A DNA stretch of 40,687 nt. Source: an uncultured Alphaproteobacteria bacterium. GTDB taxonomy: Bacteria; Pseudomonadota; Alphaproteobacteria; HIMB59; GCA-002718135. The first letter of the stretch is position 1. Each line of letters starts with the position of its first letter. Both the position numbers and the translations under genes were made by a program. The stretch lies in the NCBI GenBank assembly GCA_902615745.1, contig CACMQB010000010.1, positions 1-40,687 of the forward strand, given 5' to 3'. The notes beneath the pieces were generated by a model. That model saw only the letters and a program-made list of their open reading frames with translations, was not told the DNA's origin and searched no databases. Shown here one piece after another: positions 24,102-33,482 of this stretch.

Positions 24102-25877
24102 ATGAAAAAAAACTCAACTTTCTTTAACACTTCAAAATTATTACTCCCTTATTTATGGCCCAAAAATAGAAAAGATCTAAGAACAAGAGTGATTTTAGCT
24201 GGGTTGAGCATGATATTAGCAAAAGTAGCTAGCGTTTACACCCCGTTAATTCTGGGAAATGCAGTTGATTCACTTAATGATTTAAGTAGTGGTATAAATT
24301 TATTACTATATGTTCCAATTGCCATTATTGTTTCATATGGGGTTGTAAGAATAGCATCATTTGCTTTTAATGAAATAAGAGATGCTCTATTTTCTAAAGT
24401 TTCACAAAACGCAATTAGAAGAGTAAGTTTAAAAGTGTTTAAACATTTACATTTTTTATCTTTAGATTTTCATCTATCAAGACAAACAGGTGGACTTAAC
24501 AGATTTATTGATAGAGGAACAAAAGGAATAGACTTTTTATTACGTTACGTGTTGTTTAATGTTATTCCAACATTTATTGAGCTAATTCTTGTATTATTTA
24601 TTTTACTTACTTTATACGGATTTGAATACGCAATTATTACTTTTATAACTATTTCTATCTACGTTATTTTAACATTTACAATTACACAATGGAGATTGCA
24701 ATTTAGAAAAGATATGAATTTAGCAGATAATGCAGCAAGCACTAAAATGATTGATAGTCTTCTGAATTTTGAAACTGTTAAATATTTTAATAATGAAAAT
24801 CATGAGTTTAAAAGATTAGATGAATCCTTAGAAAAATATGAAATTGCAGCTAATAAGAATAGAACATCTTTATCTCTTTTAAATATCAGTCAAACATTTG
24901 TAATAATGATTGGAATAACTCTTATGCTAGTCTTAACAGTATTTGGAATTCAGAATAAATCTATAACAGTTGGTGGTTTTGTTGTTATAAATGCTTATAT
25001 GCTTCAACTTTATCAACCATTAAATTTTCTAGGTACAATTTACCGGGAAATTAGACAATCATTAGTTGATATGGAAAATATGTTCAATCTTTTAAAGGAA
25101 AAAAATAATATTGATGATAGTGGAAGCGATAATTTAAAAAACAATAATTCAGAAATAGTTTTTAAAAATATCTTTTTTGGATATGAAAATAAAAGAACAA
25201 TTATTAAAAATATTTCATTCAGTATACCAGAAGGTAAATCTTTAGCGATAGTTGGACCAACTGGTGCAGGAAAATCAACAATAAGTAAATTATTGTTTCG
25301 TTTTTATGATCCAGATAGTGGAGAAATATTAATTAATAAGAAAAATATTAAAAAATACAAACAAAACTCATTAAGAAAAATGATAGGTGTTGTTCCACAA
25401 GATACAGTTTTATTCAATGATACAATTTTTTATAACATTTCTTATGGTTTAATAGACTCAAGTGAAGAAGATGTAATAAATGCAGCAAAAATAGCTGGTA
25501 TTCACGATTTTATTCAAAGTATTCCAAACAAATATAATACAATTGTAGGTGAGAGAGGTCTTAAATTATCTGGAGGAGAAAAACAAAGAGTTGCTATTGC
25601 AAGAGCTATTTTAAAAAATCCATCAATTCTCTTTTTTGATGAAGCAACTTCAGCTTTAGATACTAATACAGAAAAAGAAATAAATAAAAATTTAAACAAA
25701 ATATCCCAAGGTAAAACTACATTAATTATAGCTCATAGACTCTCAACTGTGTCAAATGCAGATAAAATAATTGTAATAGATAAAGGACAAATTATTGAAG
25801 AGGGAGATCATTCAACTTTACTTAATAAAAAAGGATTATATGCATTAATGTGGGATAAACAAAAACATGAGAATTGA
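24102..25877 (+). CDS. Atm1/HMT1-type ABC exporter (fused membrane and ATPase domains)
   Basis: Encodes 591 residues: a six-segment ABC transporter type 1 domain (about 25-320) and a nucleotide-binding domain (about 345-590). Walker A is GPTGAGKSTISK, the signature is LSGGEKQRVAIARAI, Walker B is ILFFDEATSALD, and the switch His is in IIAHRLSTV. The sequence SLDFHLSRQTGGLNRFIDRG and FFNNENHEFKRLDESL (here VKYFNNE) match the Atm1/bacterial heavy-metal-tolerance subfamily, which exports glutathione-linked persulfides or metal conjugates. It is the first gene of a plus-strand run but may be independent of the sugar genes that follow it (72-nt gap). Confidence 0.9.
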   Translation: MKKNSTFFNTSKLLLPYLWPKNRKDLRTRVILAGLSMILAKVASVYTPLILGNAVDSLNDLSSGINLLLYVPIAIIVSYGVVRIASFAFNEIRDALFSKVSQNAIRRVSLKVFKHLHFLSLDFHLSRQTGGLNRFIDRGTKGIDFLLRYVLFNVIPTFIELILVLFILLTLYGFEYAIITFITISIYVILTFTITQWRLQFRKDMNLADNAASTKMIDSLLNFETVKYFNNENHEFKRLDESLEKYEIAANKNRTSLSLLNISQTFVIMIGITLMLVLTVFGIQNKSITVGGFVVINAYMLQLYQPLNFLGTIYREIRQSLVDMENMFNLLKEKNNIDDSGSDNLKNNNSEIVFKNIFFGYENKRTIIKNISFSIPEGKSLAIVGPTGAGKSTISKLLFRFYDPDSGEILINKKNIKKYKQNSLRKMIGVVPQDTVLFNDTIFYNISYGLIDSSEEDVINAAKIAGIHDFIQSIPNKYNTIVGERGLKLSGGEKQRVAIARAILKNPSILFFDEATSALDTNTEKEINKNLNKISQGKTTLIIAHRLSTVSNADKIIVIDKGQIIEEGDHSTLLNKKGLYALMWDKQKHEN

Positions 25878-25949
25878 TAAATAATTTTATATTATCTTTA
25901 ATTTAAATAATTACTTGATGTAAAAGCTAAATATACTTAAAAAGTATTA

Positions 25950-26978
25950 ATGGCCTATAAAGCAAATAATAAAAGATATAAAAAACTTGACTACAGAAGA
26001 TGTGGAAATAGTGGATTACTTTTACCCCCTATTACGCTTGGTCTTTGGCATAACTTTGGTGGTAAAAAATCTATGTCAAAAGAAGCTAAGAAAATGCTTT
26101 TTAGAGCATTTGATCGAGGTGTAACTCATTTTGATTTAGCAAATAATTATGGTCCACCAGCTGGATCTGCAGAAGAAAATTTTGGTAAAGTGATGAACTC
26201 TGATTTTAAAAAATATAGAGACGAAATGATAATTTCAAGTAAAGCAGGCTATCACATGTGGGATGGCCCATATGGTGAATGGGGTTCAAAAAAATACTTA
26301 ACTGCAAGTCTTGATCAGAGTTTAAAAAGAATGAAGCTAGAATATGTAGATATATTTTATTCTCATCGTTTTGATCCATTAACACCATTAGAAGAGACAG
26401 CAGATGCATTAGCTCAATCAATTAGAAGTGGTAAGGCTTTATACGTTGGAATTTCATCATATAGCTCAAAACAAACAAAAAAAATGAACAAGTTATTGAA
26501 AGAAAGAGGGGTTAGTTGTTTAATTCATCAACCATCCTACTCCATGATTAATAGATGGGTGGAAAAAGACTTGTTAATTACATTAAAAAAATTAGGCATA
26601 GGATGTATTGCGTTCTCTCCTCTTGCTCAAGGAATGCTATCGGGAAAATATTTAAAAACTATTCCTAAAGTATCAAGAATTTCAGATAATTCATCTCTTG
26701 ATAAAAAAATGATTACAAAAAGTTATTTAATTAAAATTAAAGAATTAACAAAAATTGCAAATAAAAGAGGACAAACCTTACCTCAAATGGCTCTTTCCTG
26801 GATACTTCGTCATCCAACTATGACATCAGCTCTAATTGGCGCAAGAACTGTTAGACAATTAGATGAATGTTTAGATAGTCAAAATAATCTAACTTTTAGT
26901 AATTCTGAATTAAAAAATATTGACAAATATGCAAAAGAAGAAAAAATTAATCTATGGGCTAAATCAAGCAAAGATTAA
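25950..26978 (+). CDS. gpr: Aldo/keto reductase of the YghZ (L-glyceraldehyde 3-phosphate reductase) type
   Basis: Encodes 342 residues, same size as E. coli YghZ/Gpr (AKR14). Strong similarity is visible from memory throughout: LDYRRCGNSGLLLPPITLGL, WHNFGG, THFDLANNYGPPAGSAEENF, KYLTASLDQSLKRMKLEYVD, GKALYVGISSYS, and IGCIAFSPLAQGMLSGKYL. The catalytic tetrad is Asp and Tyr in DLANNYG, Lys in SSKAGYH, His in YSHRFD. It reduces aldehydes with NADPH; YghZ acts on L-glyceraldehyde 3-phosphate and methylglyoxal. In this context it may handle an aldehyde made from the sugar. The 2-hydroxyacid dehydrogenase follows after 6 nt. Confidence 0.9.
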   Translation: MAYKANNKRYKKLDYRRCGNSGLLLPPITLGLWHNFGGKKSMSKEAKKMLFRAFDRGVTHFDLANNYGPPAGSAEENFGKVMNSDFKKYRDEMIISSKAGYHMWDGPYGEWGSKKYLTASLDQSLKRMKLEYVDIFYSHRFDPLTPLEETADALAQSIRSGKALYVGISSYSSKQTKKMNKLLKERGVSCLIHQPSYSMINRWVEKDLLITLKKLGIGCIAFSPLAQGMLSGKYLKTIPKVSRISDNSSLDKKMITKSYLIKIKELTKIANKRGQTLPQMALSWILRHPTMTSALIGARTVRQLDECLDSQNNLTFSNSELKNIDKYAKEEKINLWAKSSKD

Positions 26979-26984
26979 TATTTA

Positions 26985-27908
26985 ATGAAATATAAGATTT
27001 TAATTACTGATGTTTTAATAAAACAATTTCTGCATGTTTATAAAAAAGATTTTAGTGTTGATTGCTTATGGAAATTAGATAACAAAATTGAATTTAGTAA
27101 ATATCAAGGAGTTGTTGTCACTGGTGGCTTTAAAACTGATAAAAAATTTCTTAAAAAATTTAGAAATCTTAAAATAGTTTCAGTATTTGGTATTGGATTT
27201 GATGGTGTAGATCTGAATTATTGTAAAAATAATAAAATAGTCGTAACAAATACCCCTAAAGTTCTTACTGATGATGTTGCTGATTTAGCGCTTGGTCTTA
27301 TGATTACTTTATCAAGAAAAATAAATGAAGCTCATAATTTTATTTTGAAAAAAAAATGGAGTAAGAAACCCTTTGTTCTGACAAATAGCCTTACTAACAA
27401 AACGGTTGGAATTGTGGGCATGGGTGAAATTGGTAAAGCATTTGCTAAACGAGCAAAATCTCTTTCTATGAAAATTGTTTACTATGGCCCAAATAAAAAA
27501 AATTTGAATTTTAAATATTTCAAAAATTTAAAAGATATGGCTAGCTTAATTGATGTAATGGTAATTACATGTATTGGAGGAAGAGAGACAAAACATTTAA
27601 TAGATAAAAGTATATTAAAACTTATGAAAAATTCTTCAATAATAGTAAATGTTTCAAGAGGATCAGTAATTAATGAATTACATTTATTAGATGTTTTGAA
27701 AAAAAATTTAATAGGAGGTGCTGCACTAGATGTTTTTAAAATGGAACCAAAAATTAATAATAAATTTTTAAAATTAAATAATGTTTTATTATCTCCTCAT
27801 AATGGAAGTGGTACTTTGGATACAAGAGAAAAAATGGCTATAGTAAGTTCTCAAAATATATCAGATTTTTTAAATTCAAATAAATTAAAAAACCAAGTTA
27901 ATTATTAA
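26985..27908 (+). CDS. D-isomer 2-hydroxyacid dehydrogenase (glyoxylate/hydroxypyruvate reductase-like)
   Basis: Encodes 307 residues. The NAD(P)-binding motif is VGIVGMGEIGKAFAKRAKSL, and the family helix DDVADLALGLMITLSRKI precedes it. Catalytic residues are Arg in NVSRGSVINE, Glu in AALDVFKMEP, and His in LLSPHNGSGT. These enzymes interconvert 2-oxo acids and D-2-hydroxy acids; the GhrB/hydroxypyruvate reductase group looks closest. After the GxGxxG motif the sequence KIVYYGPNKK lacks an acidic residue, which suggests NADP preference. It sits in the sugar/sugar-acid region, right after the aldo/keto reductase. Confidence 0.9.
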   Translation: MKYKILITDVLIKQFLHVYKKDFSVDCLWKLDNKIEFSKYQGVVVTGGFKTDKKFLKKFRNLKIVSVFGIGFDGVDLNYCKNNKIVVTNTPKVLTDDVADLALGLMITLSRKINEAHNFILKKKWSKKPFVLTNSLTNKTVGIVGMGEIGKAFAKRAKSLSMKIVYYGPNKKNLNFKYFKNLKDMASLIDVMVITCIGGRETKHLIDKSILKLMKNSSIIVNVSRGSVINELHLLDVLKKNLIGGAALDVFKMEPKINNKFLKLNNVLLSPHNGSGTLDTREKMAIVSSQNISDFLNSNKLKNQVNY

Positions 27909-27949
27909 AAGGTATTGAAAATAGTTTTATTTTTTGATAATTTTTTAAT

Positions 27950-29500
27950 ATGAAGATTTTAATAAATTTTGTTGTAATTTTAATATTCAGCTTTCTTTCT
28001 TTTAATTTTTTATTCGATTTCGCATATATAAATAAACATATTAATAATAATTTAAATGAGTTTGTTTATAAGTATGTTTTATTTCATAAAAATTCGATAA
28101 ATTTAAAATCAGAAATCAAAGATCTTAAAAAAGAACGCAATCAATTTAGAGGACAAAAAGAATTATTTGAGGAAGCTTATAATGATTTATATGAAGAAAA
28201 TATTGAAACAAAAAATGACTCAGAATTATTATATACAATTTTAGAGCAATTTGATCCTTATGAATTTGATATGAATATCAAAAAAAATAACAGCAATTTA
28301 GAATATTCAATTAATCCTGAGCAGAGCTTTACTAATAATAAAATTCGGACTAGAATTTTTAGTCCTCTAAATAATATATTATTATATGGTATATCTAATA
28401 ATCTTCCTGGAAGTGGTTATTTGGAAATATATGAAGATAATTTAATCTTAATATCAGCTAGTGGTATTTTAGCTTATTCAAATAATCCAATTCAAAACAT
28501 AAAAAAAGATTTACATTTTAAACAAATTAAAACAAATATTGATAAATTCATAGGCGAAGAGCAATTTAAAAAATCAAGAGTCCATGATTTTGATTGGTTA
28601 CAAGGAGGTTGGTTCTCAATAAAAGATATTAATATTTATAAAGATCAAATTTATGTCTCTTATACAAGAGAGGTTAAAGAAAATTGTTGGAATACAAGTT
28701 TATTACATGGGAAAATAAATTATGAACTTATTATATTTGATATTCTTTTTACATCTGATGAATGTGTTCATTTTTATGATAACATTGATGGTGAATTTAA
28801 TGCCCATCAATCAGGGGGACGAATAATTAATGTAGATGATAAAAATCTACTTTTTTCTACTGGTGATTTTAGAAGTAGATTTAGAGCTCAAAAAGAAGAT
28901 AGTATATTTAGTAAAATTATTGAAATAAATAAAAATACTAAGGATTACAAAGTTGTCAGTATGGGGCACAGAAACCCTCAAGGTTTATATTACAATAAAA
29001 ATAATAATTTCTTACTAGAAGCAGAGCACGGTCCTGAAGGTGGTGATGAAATTAATTTAATAGAATTGAATAATGATAAAATACCTAATTATGGATGGGC
29101 TATTTCTTCATACGGAGAACATTATGGTGGAAAAAATGCCTCCTTTAACAAAAAAAAGTACTTAAAGTATCCACTTCATAAATCTCACTCTGAATATAAT
29201 TTTATTGAACCTGTTATTTATTTTAATCCATCTATTGGTATTTCTCAAATAGTTGGTTTAGATAAAGATAATAGCTACGTTGTAGCTTCAATGAAAGACG
29301 AGTCTCTTTATTTTTTTGAATATGATTACAATGACAAAAAGATAAATACTCCAAATAAAGTAAGTAACGGTAATGCTGAAAATATAAAAATTGAAAGAGT
29401 TCACGTGGGTGAAAGAATTAGAGATATGATATATTACAATGAGAAATTATATTTATATTTAGAAGATACAGCATCTATTGCAGAAGTATATATTAATTAA
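27950..29500 (+). CDS. Membrane-anchored glucose/sorbosone dehydrogenase-like propeller, copy 1
   Basis: Encodes 516 residues. An N-terminal membrane segment (about 3-27) is not followed by a cleavage site. Residues ~45-105 are a charged, heptad-like coiled coil (LKSEIKDLKKERNQFRGQKE). The rest resembles the beta-propeller of PQQ-dependent soluble aldose dehydrogenases (YliI/GSDH family): MGHRNPQGLYYN, LLEAEHGPEGGDEINLIEL, NYGWAISSYGEHYGG, and the C-terminal RIRDMIYYNEKLYLYLEDTA. It would be a periplasmic sugar-oxidising or sugar-binding domain held to the inner membrane. PQQ dependence is unproven. It is closely similar to the next gene, and therefore part of a tandem duplication. Confidence 0.8.
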   Translation: MKILINFVVILIFSFLSFNFLFDFAYINKHINNNLNEFVYKYVLFHKNSINLKSEIKDLKKERNQFRGQKELFEEAYNDLYEENIETKNDSELLYTILEQFDPYEFDMNIKKNNSNLEYSINPEQSFTNNKIRTRIFSPLNNILLYGISNNLPGSGYLEIYEDNLILISASGILAYSNNPIQNIKKDLHFKQIKTNIDKFIGEEQFKKSRVHDFDWLQGGWFSIKDINIYKDQIYVSYTREVKENCWNTSLLHGKINYELIIFDILFTSDECVHFYDNIDGEFNAHQSGGRIINVDDKNLLFSTGDFRSRFRAQKEDSIFSKIIEINKNTKDYKVVSMGHRNPQGLYYNKNNNFLLEAEHGPEGGDEINLIELNNDKIPNYGWAISSYGEHYGGKNASFNKKKYLKYPLHKSHSEYNFIEPVIYFNPSIGISQIVGLDKDNSYVVASMKDESLYFFEYDYNDKKINTPNKVSNGNAENIKIERVHVGERIRDMIYYNEKLYLYLEDTASIAEVYIN

Positions 29501-29501
29501 A

Positions 29502-31127
29502 TTGCTAAATTTAAAAAAAATATCTGTTATTATTTTAATTTTAGTTCTTTCATTAAATTTGTTATTAGATTTTTCTTTTGTTACAAATAGTCTAGGAAAA
29601 GAATTTAGAGAATTTGCTTATCAATATTTAGTCCCATTTAAAAACATTGGAAATTTAGAAAAAAAGATTGAACAATATGAGAATATAAACAAACAGAATT
29701 TAGAAGCTACCGTTCAAGTTGATGAAACAAATATTAATGATCTAGAAGAAAAAATAAAGGAATTAGATAAACAAAAAATATTAATTAGCGGAGATAAAGA
29801 AATATTTGTCAATGCATTTAATAACTTGAATGATAATCTTAATAATAATTTGAAAAAATTAGAACAAAATCAAATAACTTTTAATCAAATTTTTAAAACA
29901 ATTGATCCCTCTGAATTCGATATGATGTTTAAAGAACAAGGAAAAGATTTAAATTATGGTTATGATGGACGCTTCAATATTTATGATGATAATTTAAGTG
30001 TCAAATTTTACACTCCTATTGGTGATACTTTACTGTATGGAATAACGAATACAACTCCTGGAAGTGGTTATTTAGATATTCATGATGATAATCTAATTCT
30101 GGTTTCTTCTAGCGGTGTTATTGGGTACTCAAAAAAACCATTAAATAAACCAAAATTTGGAATATCTCTTAAACAGATACAGAATAATCTTAATAATTTT
30201 ATTGATATTGAGCAATTTAAAAAATCAAGACACTTCGATGATCCTAAATACTCATGGTTAAAAGGAGGTTGGTACTCAATAAAAGATGTAGAAATCTTTG
30301 ATGGAGATATTTATGTCTCCTATACAAAAGAAGTTAAAGAAAATTGTTGGAATACTAGCTTGCTTTCTGGAAAAATGAATTACGTGTATATACATTTTAC
30401 AACTTTGTTTACATCTGAAGAATGTGTGAATGAATATGATAATATTGATGATGAGTATAATGCACATCAATCAGGTGGAAGAATAATTAATTTAAATAAT
30501 GAAATAGTTTTATTTTCCATAGGTGATTTTAGAAGTCGATATAGATCACAAATGGAAAATAGCATCTTCGGGAAAGTCATCAAATTTAATAAGAAAAATA
30601 AAAATTATGAAGTTATCAGTATGGGTCATAGAAATCCTCAAGGTCTTTTTTATAATGAAGAAGAAAATTTTCTTTTAGAGGCAGAACATGGACCTCAAGG
30701 TGGAGATGAAATTAATGTTATTAAACTTGATAATAATACTATACAAAATTTTGGTTGGGCCATTTCATCTTATGGAGAACATTATGGAGGTAAAAATGCT
30801 CCTGAAAATAAAAATAAATATAAAAAATATCCGCTACATAAATCACATTCTGAACATGGATTTATAGAACCATTAAAATATTTCAATCCATCAATAGGAA
30901 TTTCACAAATTATTGGATTAGATAATGAGAATGAATATGTTGTAGCGTCATTAAAAGGCCATTCTCTATATTTTTTTGAATACAATTATAATAACAAAGA
31001 TAAAAATTTTAATATTGTAAAAAAATTAGATATTGGTGAAAGAATAAGAGATATGATTTATTACAACAATAAATTATATTTATACTTGGAGGATACTGCT
31101 TCTTTAGCAGAAATCTCTTTTAATTAA
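29502..31127 (+). CDS. Membrane-anchored glucose/sorbosone dehydrogenase-like propeller, copy 2
   Basis: Encodes 541 residues from a TTG at 29502, one base after the previous stop; a TTG at 29478 inside the previous gene is in frame but less likely. The same TAAATTG junction recurs at 31125. It repeats the architecture of copy 1: membrane anchor (VIILILVLSLNLLLDFSFV), a longer coiled coil (about 45-125, including EEKIKELDKQK), then the propeller with GHRNPQGLFYNEEENFLLEA, EHGPQGGDEIN and SSYGEHYGGKNAP. Many long stretches are identical to copy 1, so the duplication is recent relative to most paralogues. The C-terminus of copy 2 lacks an Asn-rich insert (NKVSNGNAEN) found in copy 1. Confidence 0.8.
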   Translation: MLNLKKISVIILILVLSLNLLLDFSFVTNSLGKEFREFAYQYLVPFKNIGNLEKKIEQYENINKQNLEATVQVDETNINDLEEKIKELDKQKILISGDKEIFVNAFNNLNDNLNNNLKKLEQNQITFNQIFKTIDPSEFDMMFKEQGKDLNYGYDGRFNIYDDNLSVKFYTPIGDTLLYGITNTTPGSGYLDIHDDNLILVSSSGVIGYSKKPLNKPKFGISLKQIQNNLNNFIDIEQFKKSRHFDDPKYSWLKGGWYSIKDVEIFDGDIYVSYTKEVKENCWNTSLLSGKMNYVYIHFTTLFTSEECVNEYDNIDDEYNAHQSGGRIINLNNEIVLFSIGDFRSRYRSQMENSIFGKVIKFNKKNKNYEVISMGHRNPQGLFYNEEENFLLEAEHGPQGGDEINVIKLDNNTIQNFGWAISSYGEHYGGKNAPENKNKYKKYPLHKSHSEHGFIEPLKYFNPSIGISQIIGLDNENEYVVASLKGHSLYFFEYNYNNKDKNFNIVKKLDIGERIRDMIYYNNKLYLYLEDTASLAEISFN

Positions 31128-31128
31128 A

Positions 31129-32091
31129 TTGATAAAACTTAAAGAAAAATGGCTTTGGGATTTTTGGATAAGTAATGATAATGACATTTGGTATTGTTAT
31201 TTTCTTCAAGCTGATAAATCTCTAAAAGATCCTGATCTAAGGCATAATAATGTTACTCATGGATTAGCTACCTCAAAAGATTTAATTAATTGGGAATATC
31301 ATGGTACAGTTTTTACTCCTTCTAAAAATGAAAATTTTGATGATTATACGACTTGGACAGGGTCAATAATTAAAAATAAAAATAAATGGCACTACTTTTA
31401 TACAGGTAGAAATAAAAAGGAAAATGGCAGTAAACAAAGAATTGGTCATGCAATAGGTGACACACCTTATTCTTTTAATAGATATGGAAATGGATTAGCT
31501 CTCGATTTAGATAAAAATATTTACCAAGAGTTAGAGAGTGATAATTATTGGCAAGATCGTGCTATGCGTGATCCATGGGTAATGAAGCATCCTTATGAAA
31601 ATAAATTTATAATGGCTTACACAGCTAGAGCATCAATCCACAATGATCCTTATCAGTGTGGAGTAATTGGAATGGCTGAATCAAATGACCTTTATGAATG
31701 GAAATCTATTCAACCTTTATTTGGAGGATTATTTAGTCAGTTAGAAGTTCCACAAATATTTAAAGTTAAAAATAAATGGTATTGTTTATTTTGCAATCAT
31801 CCCGAAGACTGGTCTAATGAATTCAAAAAAAATTATAATGGGCCAAATAAGCGAGGAACGCATTATTTAATTGCAGATAAATTTGAAGGTCCATGGAATC
31901 TGGCACCATACCCCTACTTTACAACAAGTTCTGAAATAGAACTTTATGCAGGGAGAGTTATTGAAAAAGATAATAAATTTTTCTTTATGGCTTTTTTGCA
32001 TGATGATCAAAATGGTAATTTTATTGGAGAAATATCAAATCCAATTCCAATTAGTTTTGATAAAAATGGTTTAATGAGTTTGGAAATTTAA
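31129..32091 (+). CDS. Five-bladed-propeller glycosidase, GH32/GH43-like
   Basis: Encodes 320 residues from a TTG one base after the preceding stop. Three acidic motifs of the clan appear in order: WLWDFW near residue 10 (nucleophile/base position), RAMRDPWVMKHP near 147 (the RDP transition-state motif of GH32/GH68), and SQLEVPQIFK near 205 (acid/base Glu, in place of the ECP of GH32). Propeller signatures such as ATSKDLINWEYHGTVF, WTGSIIKNKNKWHYFYTGR and AESNDLYEWKSI are clear. It has no signal peptide, so it should act in the cytoplasm on an imported glycoside, perhaps a fructoside or arabinoside. Its stop codon overlaps that of the convergent epimerase gene by 3 nt. Confidence 0.8.
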   Translation: MIKLKEKWLWDFWISNDNDIWYCYFLQADKSLKDPDLRHNNVTHGLATSKDLINWEYHGTVFTPSKNENFDDYTTWTGSIIKNKNKWHYFYTGRNKKENGSKQRIGHAIGDTPYSFNRYGNGLALDLDKNIYQELESDNYWQDRAMRDPWVMKHPYENKFIMAYTARASIHNDPYQCGVIGMAESNDLYEWKSIQPLFGGLFSQLEVPQIFKVKNKWYCLFCNHPEDWSNEFKKNYNGPNKRGTHYLIADKFEGPWNLAPYPYFTTSSEIELYAGRVIEKDNKFFFMAFLHDDQNGNFIGEISNPIPISFDKNGLMSLEI

Positions 32092-32942
32092 TTAATATTT
32101 TTCCAAGAATATTTTGGTTTAAATCCTAAAATTTTTTTAGCTTTATCATTACTTAACAATGTTTTATTTTTTCCAATTTCACCTTTAATTTGAATATTTG
32201 GAAATACTTTATCAAGAAGAGATTTATTATCTTCTTCCATAACAGTATCATCTGCAGCTATAATAAAATTCTCAGCACCTTTTAATTTACTTTGCATTGC
32301 TAATAAACAAGCTTGAGCTACATCTCTAGCGTCAATATATCCCCAAAAATTCCATTTTCTTAAAAATGGATCTTTTTGGAATGATTGAAATTGTTTGTAA
32401 TCTTTTTCCTCCATTATATTTGAATAGCGAAGTCCAAATATTTTCATTTCAGGATTTCTCCTGCAATATTGTCTAGCCATTTCTTCGCCCATAACCTTAG
32501 AAAGTGAATAGCTTGACTCTGGACGAGGATAATAATCTTCATCTACAGGGACATATGGAGGATATGTATCAAAAGGTAAGCCTAGAACAGTTTCGCTTGA
32601 TGCCCATACAATATTATTTATTTTTAAAACTTTAGCTGCCTGAAAAATATTGTAGGTACTCAGAGTATTCATTCTAAAAGTTTTATGATTGGTTTCTAAA
32701 CCTGGAGCAGGAATAGCTGCTTGATGAATAATTGCATCAATTCCATTAATACGGTCATCTATTTCAGATACAGACTCCATTGCATCACCAAAATTTTCTA
32801 AATTAACTTTAGAAAAAGGGACATCCAATTCTGAATGATTAGCCAAATCTACATTAAACACATTATAGTTTGTTTTTAATAGTAAATTTATTGTTGCTCT
32901 TCCCGCTTTACCCGAACCACCTGTAACTAATATATTTTTCAT
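32088..32942 (-). CDS. NAD-dependent epimerase/dehydratase (SDR extended)
   Basis: Encodes 284 residues from the ATG at 32942; an in-frame ATG at 33065 would add a 41-residue basic/cysteine leader crossing the divergent gene's start and is rejected. The Rossmann motif is NILVTGGSGKAGRATINLLL, NAG-type loop is IIHQAAIPAPG, the active-site Ser/Thr is in WASSETVLGLP, and the catalytic YxxxK is YSLSKVMGEEMARQY. The substrate is probably a sugar nucleotide or a uronate/aldose; the short length and overall look resemble uronate dehydrogenase and related short epimerases. It faces the glycosidase gene. A divergent start with the next gene leaves 72 nt for two promoters. Confidence 0.85.
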   Translation of the reverse strand: MKNILVTGGSGKAGRATINLLLKTNYNVFNVDLANHSELDVPFSKVNLENFGDAMESVSEIDDRINGIDAIIHQAAIPAPGLETNHKTFRMNTLSTYNIFQAAKVLKINNIVWASSETVLGLPFDTYPPYVPVDEDYYPRPESSYSLSKVMGEEMARQYCRRNPEMKIFGLRYSNIMEEKDYKQFQSFQKDPFLRKWNFWGYIDARDVAQACLLAMQSKLKGAENFIIAADDTVMEEDNKSLLDKVFPNIQIKGEIGKNKTLLSNDKAKKILGFKPKYSWKNIN

Positions 32943-33014
32943 TTTAACTACTTTAATAATTTTTTTGTAAAGAATCATTAATAATTTGATAATTATTTTA
33001 AAAAGGAGATTTTT

Positions 33015-33446
33015 ATGGCTGAATATATTCTTGAAGCTGGAGGAACAATGGCATTTACATTCCATGTTTTATTCATGCTTTTTAATTTATTTATTATTTA
33101 TCAGTTTTATTTTAATGACAAATTTTTTAATGAATTAGGTTTTTCCAATGAGGAGCCTAAATTAGTATTTAGAGGTCCTCTAGGTGCAGTTTTTTTAACA
33201 ATGTTATTAATGTCTATATTGTTAACTTTTGATGTTACAGGAAATACTTACGATGAAAATGTAGTACAATATAAATTTTGGTACTCATTCTTATTTATGC
33301 TTATGGCAATAGCTTTAATTAGCTCTGTTGTTAGATATTTTAATCTTGTAAATAACTACGGTATAACTCCTAATATTAGAGGTGTAATGTTTCCATTAGT
33401 TGGACTGATATTAATTATTCTTAGAACGATGTTTGAGGCTTATTAA
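33015..33446 (+). CDS. Four-TM membrane protein of unknown function (143 aa)
   Basis: Starts after a strong ribosome-binding site AAGGAG (33002-33007). Hydrophobic segments lie around 12-32 (FTFHVLFMLFNLFIIYQF), 55-73 (PLGAVFLTMLLMSILLTF), 88-108 (FWYSFLFMLMAIALISSVV) and 120-138 (RGVMFPLVGLILIILRTMF). The loop between the first two is acidic (SNEEPK). No family recognised. A clear terminator follows the stop codon, so it is a single-gene unit. Confidence 0.8.
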   Translation: MAEYILEAGGTMAFTFHVLFMLFNLFIIYQFYFNDKFFNELGFSNEEPKLVFRGPLGAVFLTMLLMSILLTFDVTGNTYDENVVQYKFWYSFLFMLMAIALISSVVRYFNLVNNYGITPNIRGVMFPLVGLILIILRTMFEAY

Positions 33447-33456
33447 TATTGATTAG

Positions 33457-33482
33457 CAAGCGGTGTAATAGCCGCTTGTTTT
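33457..33482 (+). terminator. Intrinsic terminator after the 143-aa membrane protein gene
   Basis: CAAGCGG (33457-33463) pairs perfectly with CCGCTTG (33472-33478) around an 8-nt loop, followed by TTTT (33479-33482). It begins 10 nt after the stop codon. It also touches the stop of the convergent 144-aa gene; on that strand no U tract follows. Confidence 0.88.

Noticed and set aside
32943-33065. Longer N-terminus of the epimerase
   Set aside because: It would precede the Rossmann motif with a cysteine/lysine-rich stretch overlapping the divergent membrane protein start; ATG 32942 places the motif at the usual position.
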